Source: Nonomuraea turcica (lineage in GTDB: Bacteria > Actinomycetota > Actinomycetes > Streptosporangiales > Streptosporangiaceae). From it: DNA of 64,000 bases. Positions 1 to 8,858 of the stretch are shown here, one piece after another; the first letter of the stretch is position 1, and every line of letters starts with the position of its first letter. The DNA lies in the NCBI RefSeq assembly GCF_030718205.1, contig NZ_JAUZQF010000007.1, positions 372,001-436,000 on the forward strand, given 5' to 3'. The notes under the pieces were generated by a model that was given only the letters and a program-made list of their open reading frames with translations, was not told the origin of the DNA and ran no database searches. Made by a program: the position numbers and the translations under genes.

Positions 1-192
1 CAGCCGCCCGGACCGCACCCCGAGCGCGATCACCGTCGCCGGCACACCACCGCAGAACGCCGATGCCACCAGCCCCCACGCCGCGCCACGCCACCCTTGC
101 GCGAGCAGCCCGACGACGGGCGGCATCAGGATCACCAGCACCTGCGGCGCCAGCAGGTTGGTCACCCGTTTCGCCACGAGGTCGGCAGTCAT
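1..192 (-). CDS. PAP2-like membrane protein, N-terminal fragment
   Basis: Only the first 64 codons lie in the window; the gene runs off the left edge. The visible N-terminus begins MTADLVAKRVTNLLAP, followed by two hydrophobic stretches (about residues 13-32 and 36-56) and a VRSGRL turn. This arrangement is typical of small actinobacterial membrane proteins annotated as phosphatidic acid phosphatase (PAP2)-like. The catalytic motifs, if any, would lie outside the window, so the assignment rests on the N-terminal pattern alone. It is separated by 20 nt from the DUF72 gene on the same strand. Confidence 0.5.
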   Translation of the reverse strand, partial: MTADLVAKRVTNLLAPQVLVILMPPVVGLLAQGWRGAAWGLVASAFCGGVPATVIALGVRSGRL

Positions 193-212
193 GCCACGAA
201 AGATTAGCGTGA

Positions 213-1067
213 TCAGAAAAGAGTCAGGGGCTCGTCATCGTCCATCGGCTCGGGCAGGGGTTCGAGCTGCGGCAGGCGGGCGCGTACGTCGTCGTGGAAA
301 CGGCGGGCGAGCGTCAGCGCGTCGGCGTTGTCGGGGGTGTGGATGAAGACCGTCGGGGAGCGGCCTTCCCGCAGCCATGCGCAGACCGTGTTCAGCCAGG
401 GCCGCCAGCCCTCCACCGTACGGTCGGTGGCGTCCCGGCCGAGGAAGCGGACAATCGGCCGGTCCGTCAGCGCCCTGGACCGGCGGGGCACCCGTGGCTT
501 CTTGGTCCACGCGTCCCGCTCGGCGTCGCTGGTCGGCGGGGCGGCGAAGAGCGTGGTGGTGTCGAAGGGGACCCATTCGGCGTCGACGGCGGCCAGGACG
601 CGCTCCAGGAGCCTTTCCGAGCGCTCGTCCTCGAAGAACGCCCGGTGGCGAACCTCCACCGCATACCGGTAGGACCGCGGGAGGCGGCGCAGGAAGGCTG
701 CCAGGGTGCCGAGGTCCGCGGGGCCGAACGAGCCCGGCAGTTGCACCCACAGGGCATGCGTACGCGGCCCGAGCGGCTCCATGGCCTCCAGGAACGCGCG
801 CAACTGGTCATCGGCGCCGGTCAGGCGGTGCTCGTGGGTGATGGGCTTGGGGAGTTTGCTGACGAAGCGGAAGTCCGGGCCGGTCTGGGCGGCCCATGAC
901 TCCACGGTCGCCCTGGTCGGCGTCGCGTAGAACGTCGTGTTGCCCTCCACCGCGTTGCACCAGGTCGCGTACGCGCGCAGGCGCTCACCGGGCGGGAGCG
1001 GGCCGGCCAGGAACCGGCCCTGCCACGCCGCATGCGTCCACATCGCGCATCCCACATGAAGCCGCAT
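213..1067 (-). CDS. DUF72 (YecE-like) family protein
   Basis: A 284-residue protein starting MRLHVGCAMWTHAAW. The opening G-C-A-M-W, the early WCNAVEGNTTFYATPT segment and the later KLPKPITHEHRL are DUF72/YecE signatures (a TIM-barrel family of unknown biochemical role). Longer in-frame upstream starts exist, but that extension is low-complexity and overlaps the divergent NAD kinase, so the ATG at 1067 is preferred. A second, shorter DUF72 protein is encoded at 3691-4398. Function cannot be stated beyond the family; a nuclease role has been proposed for relatives but is not evident from the sequence. Confidence 0.85.
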   Translation of the reverse strand: MRLHVGCAMWTHAAWQGRFLAGPLPPGERLRAYATWCNAVEGNTTFYATPTRATVESWAAQTGPDFRFVSKLPKPITHEHRLTGADDQLRAFLEAMEPLGPRTHALWVQLPGSFGPADLGTLAAFLRRLPRSYRYAVEVRHRAFFEDERSERLLERVLAAVDAEWVPFDTTTLFAAPPTSDAERDAWTKKPRVPRRSRALTDRPIVRFLGRDATDRTVEGWRPWLNTVCAWLREGRSPTVFIHTPDNADALTLARRFHDDVRARLPQLEPLPEPMDDDEPLTLF

Positions 1068-1131
1068 GAACGTGACGTTATCGGAGGTCCGTCGCGCGGG
1101 TAGGCGGTCTGGTGGCCGTAAGGTGGGCCTC

Positions 1132-1992
1132 ATGGGCATGGTCGGGACGGTCGGGCTGGTGCTGCACCCGCAGCGCGACTCCAAGAAGGCGATAGACACC
1201 ATCCTGCGCTGGGCGGCGGGCAAGGGTGCCACGGTGCTGGGGCTGCCCGAGGAGGTGGGCCGGATCGACTGCACCGCCGTGGCCGTGGACTCCGACACTC
1301 TCGTCGAGCGGGCCGACCTGCTGGTCGGGCTCGGCGGGGACGGGACGATGCTGCGCACCATGCGGCTGCTCGCCGGGCGCCCGACGCCCATCCTGGGGGT
1401 CAACCTGGGGCGCCTCGGGTTCCTCGCGGAAATCGACGTGGACGAGCTGGCGGACACGCTGTCGGCCATCGACGGGCACCGCTACACCATAGAGTCGCGG
1501 ATGGCGATCAGGAGCAGGGTCTTGGACGTGGACGTGACCGCGTTCAACGACATCGCGCTGGTGCGGATCCCGGGGGAAGGGCTGGCGGCGGTGTCCGTCA
1601 CCCCGGCGGGCAGCGATTTCGTGCGGTACGCCGCGGACGCGGTGATCGTGGCGACCTCCACCGGCTCGACCGCCTACAGCTTCTCCGCCGGAGGGCCCAT
1701 CGTGTCACCCCGGGTGGAGGCGATCCTGGTCGTGCCCGCCGCAGCGCACTCGGCGTTCAACCGGGCCCTGGTGCTGCCCGCGGACGAGGACGTCACGCTG
1801 GAGGTGCTGCCCAGCAGCGGGCGGCTGGCGGTCGAGGTGGACGGGGCCGTGGTCAGGCACCTGTGCCCCGGCGACCAGATCACGGTGAGCGCGTGGCCGG
1901 GGGCGGCCAAGGTCGTCCGGCTCGGCACCACGTTCTACGAACGGGCGCGGCGGAAGCTGCGCGTGGACGGCAGCACGGAAGCCTACGCCTAG
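1132..1992 (+). CDS. nadK: NAD kinase
   Basis: Phosphorylates NAD(H) to NADP(H) in the cytosol. From the ATG at 1132 the protein has 286 residues, the normal family length. It contains the diphosphate-binding GGDG motif (residues 68-71, in LGGDGTML), an FNDIAL segment and the glycine/serine-rich TGSTAYSFSAGGPIV loop typical of the kinase C-terminal domain. AAGGTGG about 5 nt upstream supports 1132; an in-frame upstream start at 1066 would overlap the divergent DUF72 start and has no ribosome site. The usual recN/tlyA neighbours are absent, so this may be a second NAD kinase copy (inference). Confidence 0.92.
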   Translation: MGMVGTVGLVLHPQRDSKKAIDTILRWAAGKGATVLGLPEEVGRIDCTAVAVDSDTLVERADLLVGLGGDGTMLRTMRLLAGRPTPILGVNLGRLGFLAEIDVDELADTLSAIDGHRYTIESRMAIRSRVLDVDVTAFNDIALVRIPGEGLAAVSVTPAGSDFVRYAADAVIVATSTGSTAYSFSAGGPIVSPRVEAILVVPAAAHSAFNRALVLPADEDVTLEVLPSSGRLAVEVDGAVVRHLCPGDQITVSAWPGAAKVVRLGTTFYERARRKLRVDGSTEAYA

Positions 1993-2053
1993 GCAGGCCC
2001 GCCCCGGCAGCGATGTCCCCGGCCGGGTGCCGATTCGCTGGGCGCCGATTTCG

Positions 2054-3619
2054 CTAGGCCCCGGTCCTGCGGCGATGACGTGCGGGCGGCGGCCGGTCGG
2101 CCACATCGCCGCCTTGCCGGGCGCGCTCGGCGGGACGCGTGGGGGGACCGCCGGGATGCCCGGGCGGGCTCTCTGGAGAGCCGGGGCGGAGCCCGGCCGG
2201 GGTGAAGAAGCCGCCTTCCGGGACGGGGGTGTCGCGGGGACGCTCCGGTCCGCTCTCGCGGCGATCGTCTGGGTCCGAGAAGAAGTCGTCCCGATCGTCG
2301 TCGTCCCGGCGGCTGAAGAAGTCGCCGTCCGCGTCGCCGTCCCTGCGGCTGAAGAAGTCCTCGGGCTCGTCTGTGCGGCCGGAAGGTCTGTCCCGTCGGC
2401 TGGGGAGGCGTTCCCGGCGGCTGGAAGGCTCCTCCCGCCCGTCAGCGCGGGAATCGGGCGCGGCGTGGCGGGCGGCGGTTAGCGCCGCCAGGGCGGTGGT
2501 GATGGGGACAGCCGAGATGAGGCCGAGCGTGCCGATCACGCTTCGGACGATCTCCTGCATGATCACGGGCGTCGTCAGCACGTCCCCCAAGGGCTGCGAG
2601 CCGATGCTGAACAGCAGCAGCAACGGCAGCGACGCCCCCGCGTACGCCAGGATGATCGTGTTGATCACCGACGCGATGTGCGCCCGCCCGATGCGGCCGG
2701 CCGCCCGGTAGAGGCGCGTGAACCCGTAGGAGGGGTTAGCCTGCGCCAGCTCGGCCACCGTCACCGCCTGCGTGACCGTGACGTCGTCGAGCACCCCCAG
2801 CGCGCCGATGATGATCCCGGCCAGCAGCAGCCCCTGCGTGTCGATCGACACGCTCATGCCCAGCATCAGCGAGCTGTCGTCGGTGATGCCGTTGAGCTTG
2901 GCGAACCCCAGCGCCCCGTACGACAACGCGCCGGTCAGCGCCAGGCTGGCGAGTGTGCCCAGCACGGCCACTGAGGTGGAGGGCGAGAAGCCGTGCGTCA
3001 GGTAGAGCACGATCAGCATGATCGCCGCCGACCCGACGATGGCCACCAGCATGGGCGGCCTGCCCTCGAGGATGCCGGGGATGACGAACGTCAGCAGGAA
3101 CACGAACGTGACCGCCAGCCCCACGAGCGCGGTGACGCCGCGCCAGCGGCCGAAGGCGATCACCGCCAGCGCGAACGCCGCCCCGAGCAACCACAGCGGC
3201 AACGCCCGGTCATGATCGGAGATCTGGTAGGCGCCGTCCGCGTCGCGCAGCAGGATCACGTCGTCGTCCGGGGCGAAATGCTGCGCCCCGGGACCGGTGG
3301 GCAGGCGGAGCGCGACGTCCTTGCCGACGTCAGGGCCTTCCGCGACCTTGACAGTGGCGTTCCCGCAGGTGGCGGGGTCAGGTTTGGGCGAGCCTTCCGC
3401 GACGGCCGGGCACGGTTTGAGCGTGACGCCGGTGACCGTGCCGGTCAGCCGCTCGACGCTGGACGGCGGGGGCGGGCCCGCGTCGTGCCGCCCGTCGGGC
3501 CAGAGCCACAGCAGGCCCGCCAGCGTGATGATCGCCAGCGGCGCCAGCGCGGCCAGGGTGGCCACGAGCGTGCGCCGCGAGCTGGGGACGGCGGTGCCGT
3601 GCGCGTGATTGGCGCCCAT
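2054..3619 (-). CDS. YibE/F family membrane protein with charged repeat tail
   Basis: A 521-residue integral membrane protein. After one N-terminal membrane segment (about 18-42) comes an extracytoplasmic beta-rich part (TGTVTGVTLKPCPAV), then about seven membrane helices carrying the YibE/F hallmarks LDDVTVTQ and SYGFTRLYRAAGRIGR. The C-terminal ~125 residues are hydrophilic and contain three tandem DFFSRRD/DFFSDPD units near residues 420-451, not a normal part of the family. Start chosen at ATG 3619 behind GAGGAG; a longer start at 3697 lacks support and would overlap the divergent DUF72 gene. Members are suspected transporters; substrate unknown. Confidence 0.85.
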   Translation of the reverse strand: MGANHAHGTAVPSSRRTLVATLAALAPLAIITLAGLLWLWPDGRHDAGPPPPSSVERLTGTVTGVTLKPCPAVAEGSPKPDPATCGNATVKVAEGPDVGKDVALRLPTGPGAQHFAPDDDVILLRDADGAYQISDHDRALPLWLLGAAFALAVIAFGRWRGVTALVGLAVTFVFLLTFVIPGILEGRPPMLVAIVGSAAIMLIVLYLTHGFSPSTSVAVLGTLASLALTGALSYGALGFAKLNGITDDSSLMLGMSVSIDTQGLLLAGIIIGALGVLDDVTVTQAVTVAELAQANPSYGFTRLYRAAGRIGRAHIASVINTIILAYAGASLPLLLLFSIGSQPLGDVLTTPVIMQEIVRSVIGTLGLISAVPITTALAALTAARHAAPDSRADGREEPSSRRERLPSRRDRPSGRTDEPEDFFSRRDGDADGDFFSRRDDDDRDDFFSDPDDRRESGPERPRDTPVPEGGFFTPAGLRPGSPESPPGHPGGPPTRPAERARQGGDVADRPPPARHRRRTGA

Positions 3620-3690
3620 CGACGTGTGGATCCTCCTCGCTGACGAATAGTGACAGTACTGCACCGCGGAGGTCAGGGTAGGCGTAAAGC

Positions 3691-4398
3691 ATGGCATGGC
3701 TGGTCGGCACCTCGGGGTGGCAGTACAAGGACTGGCGGGGGGTGCTGTACCCGGCGGGAGTGCCGCAGCGGCTCTGGCTGGAGGCGTACGCGCGGGAGTT
3801 CCCGACGGTGGAGAGCAACAACGCCTTCTACCGGCTGCCGAGGCCGGAGACGTTCGCCGCCTGGCGGGAGCGCACGCCGGACGGGTTCCTGATCGCGGTC
3901 AAGGCCAGCAGGTTCCTCACCCACATCAAGCGGCTGGACGATCCGGAGGAGCCGGTCCAGCGGCTGATAGGCGCCGCCGCGGCGCTGAAGGAGAAACTCG
4001 GCCCGATCCTGCTGCAACTGCCGCCGACGCTCAGGGCCGAGCCCGGCAGGCTCGACAGGTGCCTGGCGTGCTTCCCGCGCGACGTACGGGTGGCCGTGGA
4101 GCCGCGGCACGACTCCTGGTGGACCGACGAGGTACGCGACGTCCTGTCCGCCCACGGCGCCGCCCTGTGCTGGGCGGACCGGCTCGGCAGGCCGCAGAAC
4201 CCGTTCTGGCGCACCGCCGGCTGGGGCTACGTGCGCATGCACCAGGGCCGGGCCGGCGTCGAGTACGGCGAAACCTCGCTGCGGACCTGGGCCGGACGGG
4301 TGCGGGAGGCCGGCTGGGAGGACGTCTACGTGTACTTCAACAACGACCTGGGAGGGGCGGCGGTGCGGAACGCGCGACGATTTGCCAGACTCGGCTAG
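3691..4398 (+). CDS. DUF72 (YecE-like) family protein, second copy
   Basis: A 235-residue protein starting MAWLVGTSGWQYKDWRGVLYP. The family motifs GTSGWxYxxW, the NNAFYRLP strand, FLIAVKASRFLTHIKRL and the aromatic C-terminal YVYFNND are all present. It is shorter than the DUF72 protein at 213-1067 and only distantly similar, so the two are not a recent duplication. Its stop codon TAG shares one base with the GTG start of the following corA-like gene (TAGTG), suggesting translational coupling. Confidence 0.88.
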   Translation: MAWLVGTSGWQYKDWRGVLYPAGVPQRLWLEAYAREFPTVESNNAFYRLPRPETFAAWRERTPDGFLIAVKASRFLTHIKRLDDPEEPVQRLIGAAAALKEKLGPILLQLPPTLRAEPGRLDRCLACFPRDVRVAVEPRHDSWWTDEVRDVLSAHGAALCWADRLGRPQNPFWRTAGWGYVRMHQGRAGVEYGETSLRTWAGRVREAGWEDVYVYFNNDLGGAAVRNARRFARLG

Positions 4399-5366
4399 TG
4401 CACACGCGTCTGTATAGGAATGGCGTCCTCGAGAAGGAAGGGTTCCCCATCGAGGAGGTCTCCGACTATGTAGAGGATCCCGACAACCTCGTCTGGTTCG
4501 ACCTGTGCTCGCCGGCCCCCGAAGACCTCGGCATGATCGGGGAGGAGCTGGGGCTGCACGAGCTGGCGGTCGAGGACGTGCTGTCCGACCATCAGCGGCC
4601 CAAGGTCGACATTTACGACAACCACCTGTTCATCACCGCTTACCACGTGCACTTCGACGACGACCGGCTGGACCCCGTCGAGGTGAACGTCTTCGTCACC
4701 GCCAACGCCCTGGTGACCGTCCGCGAGAGCGACCACTTCGACATCCGCGAAGTCGTCAAGCGCTGGGACGCCAATGCCCGCCTGGCCGGGCAAGGGGTGG
4801 GCTTCCTGCTGCACGGCCTGCTGGACTACATCGTCGACGCCCAGTTCGACCTCGTCCAGGACCTCGACGGGCAGGCCGAGGCGCTGGAGGAGTCGCTGTT
4901 CGAGGACGAGGTGCGCGACGCCAGGCAGCTGCAGCAGGAGATGTACGTGCTGCGCAAGAACACCGCCAGGCTCCGCAAGATCACTTTACCGATGCGCGAG
5001 GTGCTCGGCACCCTGCTCCGCCGCGACCAGGCGCTCGTCGCCGACCCGGTGATGGTCCCGTACTACCAGGACGTCTACGACCACGTGCTGCGCGTGACCG
5101 AATGGCTGGAGTCGATCCGCGACATGCTCGCGAACGTCCGCGAGACCCGCCTCGCCCAGCAGGGCTTCCGGCTCAACGAGATCATGAAGCGGGTCACCAG
5201 CTGGGCCGCGATCATCGCGGTGCCCACCATGATCACCGGTTTCTACGGCCAGAACGTGCCCTATCCGGGCTCCGGTGAGGCCTGGGGGTTCTGGATGTCC
5301 ACGGTCCTGGTGGCCGCGGCGTCGGTGGCGCTCTATTCGGCGTTCAAGAAGAGGGACTGGTTGTAA
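4398..5366 (+). CDS. corA: CorA family magnesium/divalent cation channel
   Basis: A 322-residue CorA-family channel, normally a homopentamer moving Mg2+ (or Co2+/Ni2+) across the plasma membrane. A long alpha/beta cytosolic part (1-260) is followed by two C-terminal helices (about 266-283 and 296-314). Between them is the selectivity signature, here Y-G-Q-N-V-P (residues 283-288) rather than the canonical YGMNF; GxN is retained. The C-terminus KKRDWL is typical. The start is the GTG at 4398, overlapping the previous stop by one base; no separate ribosome site is seen. The last 34 nt overlap the convergent DUF1850 gene. Confidence 0.9.
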   Translation: MHTRLYRNGVLEKEGFPIEEVSDYVEDPDNLVWFDLCSPAPEDLGMIGEELGLHELAVEDVLSDHQRPKVDIYDNHLFITAYHVHFDDDRLDPVEVNVFVTANALVTVRESDHFDIREVVKRWDANARLAGQGVGFLLHGLLDYIVDAQFDLVQDLDGQAEALEESLFEDEVRDARQLQQEMYVLRKNTARLRKITLPMREVLGTLLRRDQALVADPVMVPYYQDVYDHVLRVTEWLESIRDMLANVRETRLAQQGFRLNEIMKRVTSWAAIIAVPTMITGFYGQNVPYPGSGEAWGFWMSTVLVAAASVALYSAFKKRDWL

Positions 5367-5812
5367 GGTGCGCCGCCGAACATGGCCCCATCGTAGGGCG
5401 GGCGGCAGGGCTCGCTCCTGACCTCGAGCGTCTGCTCCACCGCCAGCCGCACCTCGGCCGCCCCGGCACCCGGGAAGAGCGGCAGGCAGCGGCCGCCGGC
5501 CAGCAGGGTGCGGCGGCCGATCGACGTGGTCAGCAGCGACAGCTCCTCATACGTGGCCGGCTCGGCCAGGCGCACCGTCCAGGCGCCCGTCCGCGTCCGG
5601 CTGCGGGCGCCCTCCAGCGCGTAGTAGTCGAGGACGCTCTCGCTCTCCGAGACGATCGCCCGCATGGTGAAACGACGGCCCTCGACTGTGAACACCTCCG
5701 CCGCCGGCGCCTTGTAGATCGAATGCACGTACCCGATCTGGAAGCCGCCGGAGACGGGCAGGCCGTTCACGGTGAGGCGCCCGGCGCCGCCGCCGGAGCC
5801 GAGCGCCATCAC
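5333..5812 (-). CDS. DUF1850 domain protein of the TRAP-TAXI locus
   Basis: A small, probably exported beta-rich protein of about 159 residues with the DUF1850 pattern: FQIGYVHSIYKAPAAEVFTVEG near the N-terminus and YEELSLLTTSIGRR near the middle. DUF1850 proteins are typically encoded beside TAXI-type TRAP transporters, as here. The GTG at 5812 is listed, but the same frame continues upstream through a hydrophobic L-I-R-L-L-L-A-I-T-A-V segment with only CTG codons available, so the true start may be up to ~27 nt further and include a signal sequence. It follows the TAXI receptor stop closely and is likely co-transcribed with it. Confidence 0.75.
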   Translation of the reverse strand: MMALGSGGGAGRLTVNGLPVSGGFQIGYVHSIYKAPAAEVFTVEGRRFTMRAIVSESESVLDYYALEGARSRTRTGAWTVRLAEPATYEELSLLTTSIGRRTLLAGGRCLPLFPGAGAAEVRLAVEQTLEVRSEPCRPPYDGAMFGGAPYNQSLFLNAE

Positions 5813-5838
5813 CGCCGTGATCGCGAGCAGCAGCCTGA

Positions 5839-6786
5839 TCAGGCCTTTTCCTTGAAGTAGCGGGCCGCGCCCGGGTGCAGCTCGACCGGAGCCACCTCCT
5901 GGCCGAGCTTCAGGTCGAGCTTCTTGGCCTCCGGGTGCACGGCCGACAGCTCCGTCTTCTTCTCGAAGAGGGTCTTGGTGATGTCGTACGCGAGCTGCTC
6001 GCTCATCTTGTCGGGCACCAGCAGCACGTTGCCGATGCCGACGGTCTTCAGCGTGCCGTCCAGCTTGTAGACGGACATGTCGACGTCGAGGGAGACGTAC
6101 TGCTGCCCGTACGTCGACTGCATCTTCGTCAGCACGTCGGACGTGTCGAGCATCTTCATGTCCGGCTTGCTCGTGGCCAGGTCGGTGATGCCCGCGGTGG
6201 GCAGGCCGCCGACCCAGAAGAACGCGTCGATCGTGCCGTCCTTGGCGGCCTGCACCGACTCGTTGATCGACAGCTGCTGCTTGGTGACGTCGGTGTCGGG
6301 GTTCAGGCCGGCCGCCTCCAGCATGCGCCGGGCCACCACCTGGGTGCCGGAGTTGGCCGGGCCGAGCGAGACGCGCTTGCCCTTGAGGTCGGCCACTGTG
6401 GTCGCCTCGACGCCGGGGGCGACCACGACGTGCGCGTAGTTGTCGTAGATGCGGGCGATGGCCTTGATCGGCTGCTTGGCGGTGAAGGTGTCCTTGCCGT
6501 TGACCGCGTCGGCCGCCGTGTCGATCTGGGAGAAGCCGATGTCGGCCTTGCCGCCGGCCAGCAGCTTGATGTTCTCGACCGAGGCCGAGGTGACCGACGC
6601 CGTGGCCTGGGTGTTGGCGATGCTCGCCGACAGCTGCTTGGCCAGGCCGCCGCCGTAGACGTAGTAGACGCCCGTCGTGCCGCCGGTGGCGATCGACAGC
6701 CGGTTGCCCGATCCGCCGGCGCCTCCGCCGCCGCAGCCCGCCACGGTCAGGACGGCTGCGGCGACTATCGCAATGGTCCGCTTCAC
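5839..6786 (-). CDS. TAXI family TRAP transporter solute-binding lipoprotein
   Basis: Extracellular ligand receptor of a TRAP transporter. The 315-residue product has a lipoprotein signal with lipobox VAGC (Cys18), then the TAXI hallmark IATGGTTGVYYVYGGGLAKQL. Later segments match the family (ADIGFSQIDTA, LKGKRVSLGPANSGTQ, IDAFFWVGGLPTAGI). AAGGGA precedes the GTG start at 6786. That start overlaps the stop of the upstream permease gene by four bases (GTGA), fixing the operon order permease - receptor - DUF1850. Likely substrates for TAXI systems are dicarboxylates or amino acids; the ligand cannot be read from sequence. Confidence 0.92.
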   Translation of the reverse strand: MKRTIAIVAAAVLTVAGCGGGGAGGSGNRLSIATGGTTGVYYVYGGGLAKQLSASIANTQATASVTSASVENIKLLAGGKADIGFSQIDTAADAVNGKDTFTAKQPIKAIARIYDNYAHVVVAPGVEATTVADLKGKRVSLGPANSGTQVVARRMLEAAGLNPDTDVTKQQLSINESVQAAKDGTIDAFFWVGGLPTAGITDLATSKPDMKMLDTSDVLTKMQSTYGQQYVSLDVDMSVYKLDGTLKTVGIGNVLLVPDKMSEQLAYDITKTLFEKKTELSAVHPEAKKLDLKLGQEVAPVELHPGAARYFKEKA

Positions 6787-8771
6787 GATGGGTCCCTTCT
6801 CCTTCTTCTGACGAGATGCACGCCTGCGGCCACGGCCAGCACGGCCAGGCCCGCGGCGATGGGGACGGGCTCGAGGAACAACAGCAGCACCGCGGCCACC
6901 GCCGCCAGCAGCCGCTCGGGCACGCCGGTCAGGCCGCCCGTGGCCATGGCGAGCGCGGCCACCGCGACCGCCGACACCGCGGCCATCAGCAGCACGGTCC
7001 CGATCGGCCCCTGCCCGAGGAGGGCCTGACCGTTCGGCGTCAGCACGAACGCGAACGGCACCAGGAACGCGGGCAGCGTGTACCGCCAGGTCATCATCAT
7101 CGTCTTGTACGTGTTGCCACCGGTGATCGCGGCCGCCGCGACCGCCGACAGCGCGGTGGGCGGGCTCACCTCCGACAGCACCGCGTAGTAGAAGACGAAC
7201 ATGTACGCCTCGGCCTGAGAGACGCCGAGCGTGGTGAGCGCCGGGCCGATGATCACGGCCGCGATGATGAAGCTCGCCGTCACCGGCACGGCCAGGCCCA
7301 GCAGCATGACGGCGAGACCGGACATGACCGTGGTGAGGATGAGGTTGCCGGCGGCGAAGTCCACGATGATCGCGCTGAGGTTGAGCCCGAGGCCGGTCTG
7401 GGTGATGACGCCGACGATGATGCCCGCCGCCGCGCACACGGCCGTCACGGGCAGCACCTCCAGCGTGCCCTTCGCCAGCGCCTGTCCGACGCGCTTGGGC
7501 GTCATCCGGTGCCGGGGGTCGAGGAACGACAGCGCGAACGCCACGGCCGTGGCGATCACCACGGACTGGAACGCCGAGCGGTCCAGCGCCATCAGCACGA
7601 TGATGAGGATGAGCGAGCTGAAGTGGTAGCCGAAGCGCAGCAGCAGCTTGCCCGCCTTGGGCGCGTCCACCGGCACGGCGTGGGTGCCGAAGCGGCGCGA
7701 GTCGACCTCGATGGCCAGGAAGATGCCCAGGTAGTACAGGATCGTGGGGATCGTCGCGTACAGGAGCACCTCGAGGTAGCTGACCCTGAGGTATTCGGCG
7801 ATGATGAACGCCGCGGCGCCCAGCGTGGGCGGCGACAGGATGGCGCCGATGCCGCCGGCCGCCAGGATGCCGCCGGCCGGCTCCTTCGGGTAGCCGGCCC
7901 GGCGCAGCACCGGCCAGGCCACGCTGCCGAGGCTGACCGTGGTCGCCACGCCCGAGCCGGAGACCGTGCCGAGCAGGAAGCCGGCCGTGGTGACGGTGCG
8001 GCCTGGGGCGGAGCGGGAGTTGCGGAAGGCGGCGAAGCTCAGGTCGATGAAGAAGCGGCTCGCCCCCGAGAAGTCGAGCACGGCGCCGTAGATCGTGAAA
8101 AGGACGATGTAACTGGCGGCCACCTGCATCGGCACGCCGAAGAAGCCTTCGGTGCCGGTGTAGAGCTGCGAGACGATCTGGGCGAGGTCGAAACCGCGAT
8201 GCCCGATCGTCCAGTCAATCGGCAGATATGCCCCGTAGTAGGCATAAATCAGGAAAATGAGGCAGATGATGGTCAGGGCCCAGCCGACGGTCCGCCGTAC
8301 CGCCTCCAGCAGCAGCACCGTCAGCGCCAGCCCCGCCACGATGTCGAGGCCCGTCAGCGCCGCGCCCGATCCCCGGTCGCGGAACGCGTCGATGTCGGCC
8401 AGCGGATAGACCAGGACCGCCAGCGCGGCGGCGGCCAGCAGCCAGTCGGCGACGCTGGGCCGCTCCGTGGCCCCGGCCGGTGGGCCGGCCTCGTCGGCGG
8501 CGACTTTGGCGGGGTCGCGGCGCAACCTGCCCACCCACGACGACAGCCCCGAGCGGTAACACAGGAACACCAGCGGCAAGGCCACCGCCAGGAACGTCAT
8601 CCGATGTTCGAGCGCCTCGACCGGCCGGAACACCACCACCAGCGAGTAGACCGACAACAACCCGCCCACGATCCACACGCCGAGGCGGAGCGCCCCGCCC
8701 AGGTGCCGCGCCGGGCGCTCCTGCTCGTGGGCGGAGACCAGCTCGGCCTCACGATCGCTCAGCTCGGTCAC
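6783..8771 (-). CDS. TRAP transporter fused permease (TAXI type)
   Basis: A 662-residue polytopic protein that combines the small (4TM) and large (12TM) TRAP membrane subunits. A hydrophilic N-terminus (1-28) is followed by many hydrophobic helices, including the conserved large-subunit segments SGSGVATTVSLGSVAWPVLRRAGYPKE and GGIGAILSPPTLGAAAFIIAEYL. It uses an ion gradient to drive solute uptake together with the receptor encoded just downstream. GGGGAGGA precedes the GTG start at 8771. The ~85-nt gap to the convergent ThrRS stop is AT-richer than its surroundings and probably carries this operon's promoter. Confidence 0.92.
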   Translation of the reverse strand: MTELSDREAELVSAHEQERPARHLGGALRLGVWIVGGLLSVYSLVVVFRPVEALEHRMTFLAVALPLVFLCYRSGLSSWVGRLRRDPAKVAADEAGPPAGATERPSVADWLLAAAALAVLVYPLADIDAFRDRGSGAALTGLDIVAGLALTVLLLEAVRRTVGWALTIICLIFLIYAYYGAYLPIDWTIGHRGFDLAQIVSQLYTGTEGFFGVPMQVAASYIVLFTIYGAVLDFSGASRFFIDLSFAAFRNSRSAPGRTVTTAGFLLGTVSGSGVATTVSLGSVAWPVLRRAGYPKEPAGGILAAGGIGAILSPPTLGAAAFIIAEYLRVSYLEVLLYATIPTILYYLGIFLAIEVDSRRFGTHAVPVDAPKAGKLLLRFGYHFSSLILIIVLMALDRSAFQSVVIATAVAFALSFLDPRHRMTPKRVGQALAKGTLEVLPVTAVCAAAGIIVGVITQTGLGLNLSAIIVDFAAGNLILTTVMSGLAVMLLGLAVPVTASFIIAAVIIGPALTTLGVSQAEAYMFVFYYAVLSEVSPPTALSAVAAAAITGGNTYKTMMMTWRYTLPAFLVPFAFVLTPNGQALLGQGPIGTVLLMAAVSAVAVAALAMATGGLTGVPERLLAAVAAVLLLFLEPVPIAAGLAVLAVAAGVHLVRRRRRDPS

Positions 8772-8858
8772 GACGTCCTCCCCGACACGCGTTGCAGGGA
8801 CTTTACGAGCCCTTTACGTGATCAGGGAAGACTCCGTTACCTTATTGATTTCCGCCCG

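Noticed and set aside
3696..5366. A 556-codon frame extending CorA upstream
   Set aside because: The first 234 codons are an Arg/Ala/Gly-rich shadow of the DUF72 gene; the CorA homology begins at the GTG at 4398.
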